Origin: Acidovorax sp. SRB_14 | GTDB lineage: Bacteria > Pseudomonadota > Gammaproteobacteria > Burkholderiales > Burkholderiaceae_C | Assembly (NCBI RefSeq): GCF_012932145.1 | Contig: NZ_MWOK01000004.1 | Coordinates: forward strand, 1-64,000 | DNA: 64,000 nt | Reading direction: 5' to 3' | Shown here: piece by piece, positions 51,805-62,177 of the stretch | Position numbering within the stretch: position 1 is the first letter of the stretch | Layout: each line of letters opens with the position of its first letter | Position numbers and translations under genes: made by a program | Notes under the pieces: generated by a model | Seen by the model: only the letters and a program-made list of their open reading frames with translations | Database searches by the model: none | What the model was told of the DNA's origin: nothing

Positions 51805-53142
51805 TCAGGGCTGCGCGGCCGTATCCAGCCAGCCACCCCGAAAGCCGGCGCGGCGCAAACCGGTCTGCATGAAGGGGCAGGCACGCAGCAGGCGCCACAG
51901 CAGGCCCGAGCGGAAGTTCTCGACCATCAACACGACCATGCCCTGGTCCAGGCCAAACTCCCCCTCCGATATCCAGGGGCCGGACTCGGCCGGGGTGTCT
52001 GGACTGCGCGCGGTGGCGTTGAAGCCGCTGGCCTGCACCGCTCGGGTGGCAGCTGCGCCGCTGCGCGCCAGCAGCGTACGCAGGGTCGGCAACACGATTT
52101 CGGGGGCGAACACCAGCGACGACACGATGCCAGGCACGGAAATCGTGCCATCGTCGGGCCCATAGGGCACGCCGCGCGCGGCGTAGCCATAAAACGCCTG
52201 GCGGCGGCCGGCAACATTTTGCGGTGCCACGCTGGGCCCGTCGCCGGCCGTCAGACCCCAGCACTGCGCGTTGTAGCCGACAAAGCTGCGCGGGTTGCGG
52301 ATGGCGTACTCGCGCTGCACATAGGTGGCGCGGCGGCTGTTTTCAAAATAGTCGCAGCGCTTCTCGCGCATGAAGCGGTCGCGGATGCCACGAAAATCGA
52401 TCCATGCGTGCGAGAACTGGTGGATGAACAGCGGCCCGGCATACAGGAAGTCGTAGCCATACAGGTTCTCCCATTGGTAGGTGGCGCTCCAGGCCTCAAA
52501 GCTTGCTGTGGTCAATGGACGGGTCGGCGAGCCCAGTCCCAGCACATACAGCAGGATGGCCTCGCTGTAGCCCTCCCAGCCGTAATGCAAAAACCCCCCT
52601 TCAGGTTTCCACCCGTGCACCACGGCGGCGCCATGGTGTTGCGCCCAGTGCCAGTCGACCCTGCCGTACAGCGCATGGGCCAGTTCGCGCAGCTCGGTCT
52701 CGGCCGGGGTGCTGTCCGTGAAATACGCTGCCGCAGCGAGCATGCCTGCGAGCAGCAGCGCGCTGTCTATCAGCGACACCTCGCAGGCCCAAACGCGGAG
52801 GCCGCTGTCCATGTCCAGGAAATGGTAATAAAAGCCGTGCCAGCCGGTCGACTCGGGCGTGCCACCTTGGTCGCTGTGCCAGAAAAAACGCAGTGCCACC
52901 AGGCAGCGCTGCACGGCTTCGGCGCGCGGAATCCAGCCGCGCTCCACCCCAACCGGGTAGGCCGACAGCGCAAAACCGACGGTGGCGATGCTCGAGGGCG
53001 AGTTGGGGCGCGAGGTATCAGCCACCAGGCCGTTGACCGGGTTGCCGTGCTGCAGAAAGTAGCCGAAGGCGTGTCGCTGCAGGCGATCGAGCATCGCTTC
53101 GTCGTCAGGGGTGACGTCCACCCAGGGCCGATCCGCCTTCAC
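51805..53142 (-). CDS. Glycoamylase-domain protein (NdvB-type, stand-alone)
   Basis: This 445-residue protein resembles the glycoamylase domain found inside cyclic beta-glucan synthases: LDRLQRHAFGYFLQHGNP at the start, SPSSIATVGFALSAYPVGVE near 55, then HGFYYHFLDMDSGLR, WGLTAGDGP and SEGEFGLDQGMVVLMVENF near the end. I choose the GTG at 53142 because GGAG lies five bases before it and the conserved region follows; the first in-frame ATG, at 53337, would lie deep in pgm. No signal peptide is visible, so it acts in the cytoplasm on glucan chains. Confidence 0.85.
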   Translation of the reverse strand: MKADRPWVDVTPDDEAMLDRLQRHAFGYFLQHGNPVNGLVADTSRPNSPSSIATVGFALSAYPVGVERGWIPRAEAVQRCLVALRFFWHSDQGGTPESTGWHGFYYHFLDMDSGLRVWACEVSLIDSALLLAGMLAAAAYFTDSTPAETELRELAHALYGRVDWHWAQHHGAAVVHGWKPEGGFLHYGWEGYSEAILLYVLGLGSPTRPLTTASFEAWSATYQWENLYGYDFLYAGPLFIHQFSHAWIDFRGIRDRFMREKRCDYFENSRRATYVQREYAIRNPRSFVGYNAQCWGLTAGDGPSVAPQNVAGRRQAFYGYAARGVPYGPDDGTISVPGIVSSLVFAPEIVLPTLRTLLARSGAAATRAVQASGFNATARSPDTPAESGPWISEGEFGLDQGMVVLMVENFRSGLLWRLLRACPFMQTGLRRAGFRGGWLDTAAQP

Positions 53143-53152
53143 GTTTGCTCCT

Positions 53153-54811
53153 TCACCGCGGCGCGGGCGCCAACGCCGCATCGACGGTCGCTTGCGCCTC
53201 ACGCAGGATCTGTTGCAGGTGGTCGGCGCCTTGGAAGCTCTCCGCGTAGATCTTGTAAATGTCTTCGGTGCCCGAAGGGCGGGCGGCATACCAGCCGCTG
53301 GGAGCGCAGACCTTGATACCGTCGATCGGTGCCCCATTGCCGGGGGCCTGGCTTAAAACCGCCGTGATTTTTTCTCCGGCCAGATCGGTCGCCGTGATCT
53401 GGGCCGGTGACAGCGCCGCCAGTTGCTGCTTTTGCTGCGCGCTCGCCGGCGCTTCGACGCGGTCGGCGACCGGGCTGCCCAGCTCCTGCGCCAGCGCAAG
53501 GTAGAGCGCGCCAGGATCGCGACCGGTGCGGGCCGTGATTTCGGCGGCCAGCAGGGAGGCGGTGATGCCGTCCTTGTCGGTGGTCCAGACCTTTCCGTCG
53601 CGGCGGAGAAACGCCGCGCCGGCGCTTTCCTCACCGCCAAACCCCAGGCGGCCATCGAGCAAGCCTTGCGAGAACCACTTGAATCCGACCGGCACGTCAA
53701 ACAGCGTGCGCTGCAACCGGGCTGCGACACGCTCGATCAGCTGGGTGCTGACCACGGTCTTGCCGACGGCGGTCTGCGCCCCCCACTGCGGCCGGTGGCG
53801 GAACAGGTAGTCGATGGCGACCGACAAATAGTGGTTGGGCGCCAGCAGCCCGCAGCCGGGCGTGACGATGCCATGGCGGTCGTGGTCGGTGTCGCATGCG
53901 AAGGCAATGTCGAAACGGTCTTTGAGGGCAATCAGCCGCTGCATGGCGTAGTGCGACGACGGGTCCATCCGAATCTGCCCGTCCCAATCGAGCGGCATGA
54001 AGGCAAAGGTGGGATCGACGACTTGGCTAACCACGCTCAGGTCCAGTTTCCAGCGCTCGGCGATGGCGGCCCAGTAGTGCACGCCAGCGCCGCCCAGCGG
54101 GTCCACGCCCATGCGTATTTGGGCGTTGCGGATGGCATCCATGTCGATCACCTGCCCCAGGTCGCTGACATAGCAGGCCAGGTAGTCGTGGCGGTGCGTG
54201 GTGGGCGCATTCAGTGCCTGGGCGTGGGGCGTTCGCCGCACACCCTCCAGGCGCCGCTCCAGGTAATGGTTGGCCGCCGCCTGAATGAGCCGGGTGATGT
54301 CTTCGCCGGCCGGGCCGCCGTGGGGGGGGTTGTATTTGAAGCCGCCGTCGCGCGGCGGGTTGTGCGAGGGCGTGATGACGATGCCGTCGGCCCGCGCCGC
54401 CCGGCCGACGCCGTTGTGCCGCAGGATCGCATGCGAAATCGCCGGTGTCGGTGTGAATTCGCCGCGGGGAGCCAGCATCACGTCCACGCCATTGGCGGCG
54501 AGCACTTCGAGGGCACTGGCGCAAGCGGGCGGCGACAGGGCGTGCGTGTCGATGCCAAGGAACAGCGGCCCCGTGGTGCCTTGGGCCCGGCGGTGGTCGC
54601 AGATCGCCTGTGTGATGGCCAGCACATGCGCTTCGTTGAACGTCGCGTCGAACGCCGACCCCCGGTGGCCCGAGGTACCGAAAGCGACGCGCTGCGCCGC
54701 CACCGTGGGGTCGGGTTGTTCCGAAAAATACGCTGCGACGAGCTTGTCCACGTCGACCAACGAGGCCGGCGGGGCCGGCTGTCCGGCCAAAGGACTGAGG
54801 TGGGTGCCCAT
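53153..54811 (-). CDS. pgm: Phosphoglucomutase, alpha-D-glucose type
   Basis: This 552-residue enzyme interconverts glucose 1-phosphate and glucose 6-phosphate. The four active-site loops are present: [13 protein letters not shown] (phosphoserine, near 148), DTDHDRHG (metal, near 306), GFGGEESAG near 400, and [12 protein letters not shown] near 518. It is the E. coli Pgm type rather than the Algc/ManB type. It links the GH94 phosphorylase product to the pentose phosphate enzymes of the operon. Confidence 0.96.
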   Translation of the reverse strand: MGTHLSPLAGQPAPPASLVDVDKLVAAYFSEQPDPTVAAQRVAFGTSGHRGSAFDATFNEAHVLAITQAICDHRRAQGTTGPLFLGIDTHALSPPACASALEVLAANGVDVMLAPRGEFTPTPAISHAILRHNGVGRAARADGIVITPSHNPPRDGGFKYNPPHGGPAGEDITRLIQAAANHYLERRLEGVRRTPHAQALNAPTTHRHDYLACYVSDLGQVIDMDAIRNAQIRMGVDPLGGAGVHYWAAIAERWKLDLSVVSQVVDPTFAFMPLDWDGQIRMDPSSHYAMQRLIALKDRFDIAFACDTDHDRHGIVTPGCGLLAPNHYLSVAIDYLFRHRPQWGAQTAVGKTVVSTQLIERVAARLQRTLFDVPVGFKWFSQGLLDGRLGFGGEESAGAAFLRRDGKVWTTDKDGITASLLAAEITARTGRDPGALYLALAQELGSPVADRVEAPASAQQKQQLAALSPAQITATDLAGEKITAVLSQAPGNGAPIDGIKVCAPSGWYAARPSGTEDIYKIYAESFQGADHLQQILREAQATVDAALAPAPR

Positions 54812-54825
54812 AGTGATGCTCCCTC

Positions 54826-56937
54826 TCAAGTGGCAGTCGCATGCCGGGCCAGCTGCTCCCGGGCAGCAGCGACGACATGCGCGGCATTGAAGCCAAAATG
54901 GGCTTGCGCCACCGCGCCAGGGGCAGACACGCCGAACGAGCGCATGGCCAGGATGGCGCCATGGCGTCCGACATAGCGCTCCCAGCCCAGCGCCGCCGCC
55001 GCCTCGACCGAGACACGCGCCCGCACCGCCTCGGGCAGAACGCTCTCGCGGTAGGCCCCGTCCTGGCGCTCGAACAGCTCCCACGACGGCATGCTGACCA
55101 CGCGCGCCCGGATGCCTTCGCTGCGCAGCTGCTCGTACGCGGCGATGCACAACGCCACCTCGCTGCCGCTGGCAAGCAACAGCACATCGGGCGCTCCGCT
55201 GGCGGAATCCGCGAGTACGTAGGCGCCGCGCGCCACGCCGGCGGCACTGGCATAGCGGCTGCGGTCCAGCGTAGGCAGGGCTTGGCGCGAGAGCACCAGG
55301 CTGGCCGGGCGGTCGGTGAGCTGCATGGCCACACGCCAGGCCTCGACCACCTCGTTGGCGTCGGCGGGGCGCAGCAGCACCATGCCGGGCATGGCGCGCA
55401 GCGATGCCAGCTGTTCGATCGGCTGGTGCGTGGGCCCGTCTTCCCCCATGGCGATCGAGTCGTGAGTCCAGACATAGATGACGGGCAGACCCATCATGGC
55501 GGCCAGCCGGATCGCGCCGCGGGCATAGTCAGTGAAGACCAGAAAGCTGGCGGCAAATGGGCGCAGCCCCGCCAGCGCCATCCCGCTGGCGGCGGCGCAC
55601 ATGGCATGCTCACGGATACCGAAATGGAAGTTTCTTCCCGCATAGCTGCCCACAGGGCTGGCATCGCCTGCGATGCCGGGCGCCTCGAAAGCGCCAGCAA
55701 ATTCAAAGCCCAAGTGCGTTTTGGTGGACGGAGACAGGTCGGCGGCGCCTCCCAACAGCCAGGGCACGCGTGCGGCAATGGCATTGAGCAATTGCCCGGC
55801 CGCGTCCCTTGAGGCCATGCCTTTGGCATCGGTCATGAAACGGGGCAGCGCAGCGTCCCAGCCTTCGGGCAGGCGGCCCTGCTGCATGGCAGCGAGTTGC
55901 TCGGCCAGGTCCGGGTATTGCACCTGGTACGCAGCGTAAAGCGCTTGCCATGCAGCGTGCGCGTCGGCGCCGCGCTGTCCCAGGTGGGCGCTGAAATGCG
56001 CCTGCACGCCGGGCGGCACGGCGAATTGTGCATTCGGGTCGAAGCCATAGAACTCCTTGGCCAGACGCACTTCTTCGGCGCCGAGCGGCTCGCCGTGCGC
56101 TTCCTTGGTGTCCTGCTTGTGCGGTGCGCCGTAGCCGATGTGGCTTTGCACGATGATCAACGTGGGCAGGTCCTGGGCCTCGCAGAACCGCTGCAAGCAG
56201 CCCGTGAGCTGTTCGATGTCATTGACATCCTCGACATGCAGCACCCGCCACCCATAGGCCTCAAAGCGCGCGCCCACGTCTTCGGTGAAGGTGATGGCCG
56301 TGGAGCCTTCGATGCTGATGTGGTTGCAGTCATAGATCCAGCACAGCTTGCCCAGACCCAGATGGCCCGCGAGTGAAGCGGCTTCGGCGCTGACGCCCTC
56401 CATCATGTCGCCGTCGCTGGCCAGCGCGTAGACCTTGTGGTCGAAAAGCGTGAAGCCGGGGCGGTTGTAGGTGGCGGCCAGCCAGGCTTGCGCCATCGCC
56501 ATGCCCACACTGGTCGCCACGCCCTGGCCCAGCGGCCCGGTGGTGGTCTCGACCCCTACGGTCCAGCCATGCTCGGGGTGGCCGGTGCAGCGGCTGCCCG
56601 CCTGGCGAAAGCTCTGCAGATCGTCCATGGAAACAGGCTGCGCAGCGGTGGTGTTGCCGGCGTTGCCCGAGGCCGCCCTCACCCCAGCCAGATAAAGCAG
56701 CGCGTAAAGCAAGGCGCAGGCGTGGCCTGCCGACAGCACGAAGCGGTCGCGGTTCGGCCACGCGGGGGCGCCCGGGTCGTAGCGCAAGAAGCGTTGCCAC
56801 AGGCAGTAGGCGGTCGGCGCCGCCCCCATGGGCGTACCCGGGTGGCCGGAGTTCGCCTTCTGCACCATGTCCATGGCGAGGGTGCGCAAGGTATTGATGC
56901 ACAGCAGGTCGAGGGTGTTCTCATCACCAGAGGTCAT
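54826..56937 (-). CDS. tkt: Transketolase
   Basis: This 703-residue thiamine diphosphate enzyme of the non-oxidative pentose phosphate pathway has [20 protein letters not shown] at the start, [14 protein letters not shown] near 134, the ThDP motif [20 protein letters not shown] near 175, and the C-terminal [16 protein letters not shown] near 435. Its ATG overlaps the pgi stop and its own stop precedes pgm by 14 bases. Confidence 0.97.
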   Translation of the reverse strand: MTSGDENTLDLLCINTLRTLAMDMVQKANSGHPGTPMGAAPTAYCLWQRFLRYDPGAPAWPNRDRFVLSAGHACALLYALLYLAGVRAASGNAGNTTAAQPVSMDDLQSFRQAGSRCTGHPEHGWTVGVETTTGPLGQGVATSVGMAMAQAWLAATYNRPGFTLFDHKVYALASDGDMMEGVSAEAASLAGHLGLGKLCWIYDCNHISIEGSTAITFTEDVGARFEAYGWRVLHVEDVNDIEQLTGCLQRFCEAQDLPTLIIVQSHIGYGAPHKQDTKEAHGEPLGAEEVRLAKEFYGFDPNAQFAVPPGVQAHFSAHLGQRGADAHAAWQALYAAYQVQYPDLAEQLAAMQQGRLPEGWDAALPRFMTDAKGMASRDAAGQLLNAIAARVPWLLGGAADLSPSTKTHLGFEFAGAFEAPGIAGDASPVGSYAGRNFHFGIREHAMCAAASGMALAGLRPFAASFLVFTDYARGAIRLAAMMGLPVIYVWTHDSIAMGEDGPTHQPIEQLASLRAMPGMVLLRPADANEVVEAWRVAMQLTDRPASLVLSRQALPTLDRSRYASAAGVARGAYVLADSASGAPDVLLLASGSEVALCIAAYEQLRSEGIRARVVSMPSWELFERQDGAYRESVLPEAVRARVSVEAAAALGWERYVGRHGAILAMRSFGVSAPGAVAQAHFGFNAAHVVAAAREQLARHATAT

Positions 56938-58619
56938 GGCGGATCCTTGCGCAGTTGCCGGTAGCGGCGCATCAGTGTGTTGGTGGAGCTGTCGTGGGCT
57001 AACACAGGCGCGTCGGCGCTGGAAAGTTCAGCGGATGTCTTTGCCGCCAGGGCCTTGCCCAGCTCGACCCCCCATTGGTCGAAAGAATCGATGTTCCAGA
57101 TCGCGCCCTGGGTAAATACACTGTGCTCGTACAACGCCACCAGCGCGCCCAGCGCATGCGGCGTCAAGCGCTGCGCCAGCAGGGTGTTGCTGGGGCGGTT
57201 GCCTTCGAACACGCGGTGCGGCACCAGCGTCTCTGCCGTGCCTTCGGTGCGCACTTCTTCGGCCGTCTTGCCAAAGGCCAGCGCCTCGGTCTGCGCGAAA
57301 AAACTGGCCATTAACAGGTTGTGCTGCCCATCGGTTTGGCTGGCGTCGTGTCCCAGCGGGTTCAGGCTCTGGCAGAAGCCGATGAAGTCGCACGGCACCA
57401 GAGGCGTGCCCTGGTGCAGCAGTTGGTAGAACGAGTGCTGTCCGTTCGTGCCGGGCTCGCCCCAGACAATCGGGGAGGTGGCGTAGTTCACGCGCGTGCC
57501 AGCGAGCGTGACATGTTTGCCATTGCTCTCCATGGTCAACTGCTGCAGGTAGGCCGGAAAGCGCGTCAGGTACTGCTCGTAGGGCAGCACGGCCTGCGTC
57601 TGGGCATGGTGAAAATCGATGTTCCAGACCGCCAGCAGCCCCATCAGCAGCGGCAAATTCTTACCAAACGGCGCGCTTTGGAAATGCCCGTCCATGGCAT
57701 GAAAGCCGGCCAGCATCGCGCGAAAGTGCTCGGCGCCAATGGCAACCATCAACGACAGGCCGATTGCCGAATCCATCGAATAACGTCCACCGACCCAGTC
57801 CCAGAAGCCAAACATGTGGGCCGGGGAAATGCCGAACTCTGCCACGCCCTCGGCGTTCGTGGACACCGCGACAAAATGCCGGGCAACCGCCCGCTCGTCG
57901 CCCAACTGCGCCACGCACCAGGCACGCGCCGCGTGGGCATTGGTGAGGGTCTCCAACGTCGTAAAGGTTTTGGAGCAGACGATGAACAGCGTCTCAGCGG
58001 CATCGAGGTCGCGGGTAGCCTCGACCAGCGCAGTGGCATCGACATTGGAGACAAAACGACAGCGCAGGTCGCGCTGGCTGTAGTGGCGCAGCGCCTCATA
58101 GGCCATGACAGGGCCGAGATCGGAGCCACCGATACCGATGTTGACGATGTTGCGCATGGGCTTGCCGCTGTAGCCCCTCCATTGGCCGCTGCGCAGTGCG
58201 TCGGCGAACGCGGCCATGCGGTCCAGCACAGCATGCACTTCCGGAATCACATCGACCCCCTGCACCAGCAGGTGTGCGCCCGCCGGCGCACGCAATGCGG
58301 TGTGCAGCGATGCGCGCTTTTCGGTCGCATTGATCGGGTCGCCGCGGAACATCGCGTCGATGCGTTCGCGCAGACCGCTGCTCTCCGCCAGGCCGAGCAA
58401 CAGGCGCAGGGTCTGGTCGTTGATGCGCTGCTTGGAATAGTCGAGGTACCAGCCAGCCGCATCGGCATGGAGGCGTTCGCCACGCCGGGCATCGTCGGCA
58501 AAAAACTGCCGCAGGTGCCGATGGCCGATGAGCTGGTGGTGTTCCACCAGCGCCTGCCAGGCCGGCCGGCTGGTCAAAGGCGGCAGGGCGGCGCCCCCCC
58601 GCACAGCGATGCGGCTCAT
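56934..58619 (-). CDS. pgi: Glucose-6-phosphate isomerase
   Basis: This 561-residue isomerase interconverts glucose 6-phosphate and fructose 6-phosphate. Signatures include [20 protein letters not shown] near 150, [13 protein letters not shown] near 217, the base-carrying [21 protein letters not shown] region near 380, and [12 protein letters not shown] near 520. Overlapping stop/start codons couple it to tal before and tkt after; tal and pgi are also fused in some bacteria. Confidence 0.97.
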   Translation of the reverse strand: MSRIAVRGGAALPPLTSRPAWQALVEHHQLIGHRHLRQFFADDARRGERLHADAAGWYLDYSKQRINDQTLRLLLGLAESSGLRERIDAMFRGDPINATEKRASLHTALRAPAGAHLLVQGVDVIPEVHAVLDRMAAFADALRSGQWRGYSGKPMRNIVNIGIGGSDLGPVMAYEALRHYSQRDLRCRFVSNVDATALVEATRDLDAAETLFIVCSKTFTTLETLTNAHAARAWCVAQLGDERAVARHFVAVSTNAEGVAEFGISPAHMFGFWDWVGGRYSMDSAIGLSLMVAIGAEHFRAMLAGFHAMDGHFQSAPFGKNLPLLMGLLAVWNIDFHHAQTQAVLPYEQYLTRFPAYLQQLTMESNGKHVTLAGTRVNYATSPIVWGEPGTNGQHSFYQLLHQGTPLVPCDFIGFCQSLNPLGHDASQTDGQHNLLMASFFAQTEALAFGKTAEEVRTEGTAETLVPHRVFEGNRPSNTLLAQRLTPHALGALVALYEHSVFTQGAIWNIDSFDQWGVELGKALAAKTSAELSSADAPVLAHDSSTNTLMRRYRQLRKDPP

Positions 58620-59707
58620 CGCACAGCCGCTTGCGTGAATGCAAGTGCCTTGTGTGCGATGTGCTCCAGCAAGCTGCTCCAGGAGGACGAGAACGCTTGC
58701 GCACCGTCATCTTGCAATCGCTCGGCGAGCGCGTCGGGGTCGATACCTGCCTGGCGGCACGCAGCCATCACGGCATCCGCGCCGTTGCCGTCGCCCGCCA
58801 GGGCCTGCTGTGCCCGGCCGTGCTCTGCAAAAGCGAGCAGCGTCTTCTCGGGCATGGTGTTGATGGTGTCGGGAGCGGCCAGCGCATTGATGTAGAGCGT
58901 ATCGGGGGCCGATGGGTCCTTGGTGCCGGTGCTCGCCCACAGCAAGCGCTGCGTACAGGCGCCGGCAGCAGCCATTTTGTGCCAGCGCGCCGAATCCAAC
59001 AGCGTCCGGTAGGCCTGGTATGTCTGCGCCGCCACGGCAATGCCCAGCCGGTTGTGCAGATGCGCGGGCAGCGTTTGATTGGCCGCCACGTCCCAGCGGC
59101 TGACAAACAGCGAGGCCACCGAATGGACGCGCGGGTTCAGCCCAGCCGCGATGCGGCGAGCGATGCCGCGCAGGTAGGCCTCGACCGCCGCCTGGTATTG
59201 CGCTGGCGAAAACAACAGCGTGACGTTGATGGGGATGCCCGCGAAGATCGACTCCTCGATCGCCACCACGCCCTCGGGCGTGCCGGGAATCTTGATGTAC
59301 ACGTTCGGGCGCTCGGCAAGCGCATGCAGGTGCGTTACCGCCGCAATGGTCTGGACTGCATCGTGGGCCAGCAAGGGCGAAACCTCCAGCGAGACCCAGC
59401 CGTCGACGCCATCGGTGGCATCGAACACCGGCCTGAACAGGTCGGCCGCGCGCCTGAGATCTTCCAGCGCAATTTCAAAAAACAGTGCCTCGCCCGAGTG
59501 GCCTTCCTGCGTTTTTTTGCGAATGGCTTCGTCATAGGCGTCGGATTGGCCGATCGCATGCTCGAAGATCGTCGGGTTCGAGGTCAGCCCGGTGATCGCG
59601 AATTCGCGGATGTAGCGCTCCAGGGTGCCGCTGTCGAGCATCGGGCGGGTGATGTTGTCGAGCCAAAGACTTTGGCCAAGATCGTGCAATGCCTGTGCTT
59701 TGTTCAT
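58616..59707 (-). CDS. tal: Transaldolase
   Basis: This 363-residue transaldolase has [17 protein letters not shown] at the start, [13 protein letters not shown] near 43, and the Schiff-base lysine in [13 protein letters not shown] near 140. The wording is that of the longer type found next to or fused with Pgi. The start is about 36 bases after the zwf stop. Confidence 0.96.
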   Translation of the reverse strand: MNKAQALHDLGQSLWLDNITRPMLDSGTLERYIREFAITGLTSNPTIFEHAIGQSDAYDEAIRKKTQEGHSGEALFFEIALEDLRRAADLFRPVFDATDGVDGWVSLEVSPLLAHDAVQTIAAVTHLHALAERPNVYIKIPGTPEGVVAIEESIFAGIPINVTLLFSPAQYQAAVEAYLRGIARRIAAGLNPRVHSVASLFVSRWDVAANQTLPAHLHNRLGIAVAAQTYQAYRTLLDSARWHKMAAAGACTQRLLWASTGTKDPSAPDTLYINALAAPDTINTMPEKTLLAFAEHGRAQQALAGDGNGADAVMAACRQAGIDPDALAERLQDDGAQAFSSSWSSLLEHIAHKALAFTQAAVR

Positions 59708-59743
59708 GATGGCTCCTTGAATTCAACGGGTCCGTCTGTGGCT

Positions 59744-61144
59744 TCACCCCATGGCGTTGTGCCAACCGCCGTGCTCGGCGATCAGCGCATCGGCGGCCGG
59801 TGGTCCCCAGCTGCCGGGCGCATAAGGAAGAGCCGGTGCATGCGCGATGAGCACCGGATCCACCACGCGCCACGCAGCCTCCACGGCGTCTTCACGCGCG
59901 AACAGCGCCGGGTCGCCCCCCATGGCATCGGTGAGCAGGCGCTCGTAGGGCGCCTGCTCACCCGCTTCTTCCTCGATCAGCACCAGCTCATGTTGTTCGC
60001 CCACGAAGGCCTTGCCGGCCTGCTTGACGCGCGCGGCCAGCGCAATCAGCGAGTGCGGTGACAGGCGAAAGCGCAGGTAGTTGCCCTCTTCTCCTGGGGC
60101 CACGGCATCTGCGAAGAGCCGCAACGGAGGGGACTCCAGGCGCACCAGCACTTCACACGCCGTGGCCGGCAGGCACTTGCCCGCGCGCAGATACCAGGGC
60201 ACGCCGGACCAGCGCCAGGAGTCGATGTGCAGCCGCAGCGCACAGTAGGTTTCCACTTCCGAGCAATCGCTGACCTGGGGTTCGCGCCGGTAGCCCGCGT
60301 ACTGCCCGCGCACCAGGTCGCTGGAGCACAGCGGCCGCATCGCATGGAACACCTTGAGCTTTTCGGCATCGACGGCGGAAAAATGCCGGCCAGCGGGTGG
60401 CTCCATGGCCAGCAATGCAACGATCTGGAACAGGTGGTTCTGCACCACATCGCGCAGGCAGCCTGCCGTTTCGTAGAAGCTGCCCCGGCCCTGCACGCCG
60501 AATTGCTCGGCCAGCGTGATCTGCACGCTCGCGACGTGGTTGCGGTTCCAGATCGGCTCCAGGAATGAGTTGGCGAAGCGGAAATAAAGCAAATTCATGA
60601 TCGCTTCCTTGCCCAGAAAGTGATCGATGCGGAAGATGGCGCTTTCAGGAAACACCTCCAGCGCGACACGGTTGAGTGCGCGCGCCGAGGCGAGGTCGCG
60701 GCCGAACGGCTTTTCGACGATGACGCGGGCATCTGCCGCCAAAGCGGTCGCGCCCAGACCCCGAATGACCGTCGGAAACAGGGCCGGCGGAATGGCCAGG
60801 TAGTGGGCCGGTCGCCGCGCAGTGCCCAGCGCCTGCTTGAGCACTTCGAAGGTGGCGCTGTCCTGGTAGTCGCCGCTCACGTAACGCAACAGCGAAAGAA
60901 ACGAATCGAGCCGGTCCGGATGGCCATCCGCACCGGACTCTTCAATGCTGTTCTTGGCGTGCGCGCGAAGCTGCTCCAGGGTCCACGGGGATGACGCTAC
61001 GCCGATCACTGGCACGGTCAGCGTGCCGTGCTGGTGCATGGCATAGAGCGCTGGCAAGACCTTCTTGTGGGCCAGGTCGCCTGTGGCGCCAAACAGCACC
61101 AGCGCGTCGCAGGGTGCTGCCGGGTGCGTCAGGTCGGGTGCCAT
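59744..61144 (-). CDS. zwf: Glucose-6-phosphate 1-dehydrogenase
   Basis: This 466-residue enzyme is the NADP-linked entry step of the oxidative pentose phosphate pathway. The nucleotide-binding motif is [17 protein letters not shown], and the catalytic signature RIDHFLGKE lies near 178. [13 protein letters not shown] is near 320. ATG 61144 is one base after the gnd stop with AAGGAT upstream; the longer in-frame start at 61264 would lie deep in gnd. Confidence 0.97.
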   Translation of the reverse strand: MAPDLTHPAAPCDALVLFGATGDLAHKKVLPALYAMHQHGTLTVPVIGVASSPWTLEQLRAHAKNSIEESGADGHPDRLDSFLSLLRYVSGDYQDSATFEVLKQALGTARRPAHYLAIPPALFPTVIRGLGATALAADARVIVEKPFGRDLASARALNRVALEVFPESAIFRIDHFLGKEAIMNLLYFRFANSFLEPIWNRNHVASVQITLAEQFGVQGRGSFYETAGCLRDVVQNHLFQIVALLAMEPPAGRHFSAVDAEKLKVFHAMRPLCSSDLVRGQYAGYRREPQVSDCSEVETYCALRLHIDSWRWSGVPWYLRAGKCLPATACEVLVRLESPPLRLFADAVAPGEEGNYLRFRLSPHSLIALAARVKQAGKAFVGEQHELVLIEEEAGEQAPYERLLTDAMGGDPALFAREDAVEAAWRVVDPVLIAHAPALPYAPGSWGPPAADALIAEHGGWHNAMG

Positions 61145-61145
61145 G

Positions 61146-62177
61146 TCAATCCTTGGGTGGTGGATCGGCGACCGGTTTTTCGACATGGCCGCCGAATTCA
61201 TGCCGCATGGCCGACTGCAAACGGTTGGCAAAGTCGGATGCGCCGCGCGACGCAAAGCGTGCATAGAGCGCCGCGCTCAGCACCGGCACCGGCACGGCTT
61301 CGTCGATGGCGGCCTGGACCGTCCAGCGGCCCTCGCCGGAATCGGACACGCGGCCCTCAAAACCGGCAAGCGTGGAATCGGCGGCCAGTGCCACCGCTGT
61401 CAGGTCGAGCAGCCAGGAGCCGATCACGCTGCCACGCCGCCAGACTTCGGCGATCTCGGGCAGGTCCATCTCATACTGGTAGCGCTCCGGGTGCCGCAGC
61501 GGCGCCGTTTCGGCGTCCGAAGACTGGGCGTGCTTGCCAACATCGGCGTGGTGCAGGATGTTCAAGCCCTCGGCATAGGCGGCCATGAGGCCGTACTCGA
61601 TCCCGTTGTGCACCATCTTGACAAAGTGCCCCGCACCGTGCGGCCCGCAATGCAGCCAGCCCCGGTCTGCCGTGCTGGCAGCCGAGGCGCGCCCCGGTGT
61701 CGGTGCCGAAGCTCCCGCGCCCGGTGCCAGCGTCTCGAACACCGGGGCAAGCTGCTGCACGGCCTCGTCGCCACCGACCATCAGGCAGTAACCGCGCTCC
61801 AGGCCGGCCATGCCGCCGCTCGTCCCCACGTCCACGTAATGGATGCCGAGGGGCTGCAAGGCGGCGGCTCGGCGCAGATCGTCGTGGTAGTGCGAATTGC
61901 CTCCATCAATAACGCTGTCGCCAGCGTCCAGCAGCGGCGTCAACTGCGCCAGCAGGGCATCGACGACAGCCGCTGGCACCATCAGCCAGAGGGCGCGCGG
62001 CTGCGACAGCGTGGAAACCAGTTGCTGCAGAGAGGCGGCGCCGGTCGCACCCAGCGCCTCCAGGCTCTGGACGGCCTGCGGATTCTGGTCGTGGACGACG
62101 CAATCGTGGCCGCCGCGCAGCAGCCGGGTGGCCATGCTGGCCCCCATGCGCCCCAATCCAATCATGCCGATTTGCAT
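61146..62177 (-). CDS. gnd: 6-phosphogluconate dehydrogenase, decarboxylating (short type)
   Basis: This 343-residue enzyme oxidises 6-phosphogluconate to ribulose 5-phosphate and CO2. Rossmann motif [16 protein letters not shown] opens the protein; [10 protein letters not shown] near 91 and the catalytic lysine region [16 protein letters not shown] near 186 are clear. The short form is the YqeC/GntZ-like class, often NAD-preferring. It overlaps the 3' end of the upstream GH94 gene by 16 bases. No 6-phosphogluconolactonase gene accompanies it. Confidence 0.95.
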   Translation of the reverse strand: MQIGMIGLGRMGASMATRLLRGGHDCVVHDQNPQAVQSLEALGATGAASLQQLVSTLSQPRALWLMVPAAVVDALLAQLTPLLDAGDSVIDGGNSHYHDDLRRAAALQPLGIHYVDVGTSGGMAGLERGYCLMVGGDEAVQQLAPVFETLAPGAGASAPTPGRASAASTADRGWLHCGPHGAGHFVKMVHNGIEYGLMAAYAEGLNILHHADVGKHAQSSDAETAPLRHPERYQYEMDLPEIAEVWRRGSVIGSWLLDLTAVALAADSTLAGFEGRVSDSGEGRWTVQAAIDEAVPVPVLSAALYARFASRGASDFANRLQSAMRHEFGGHVEKPVADPPPKD

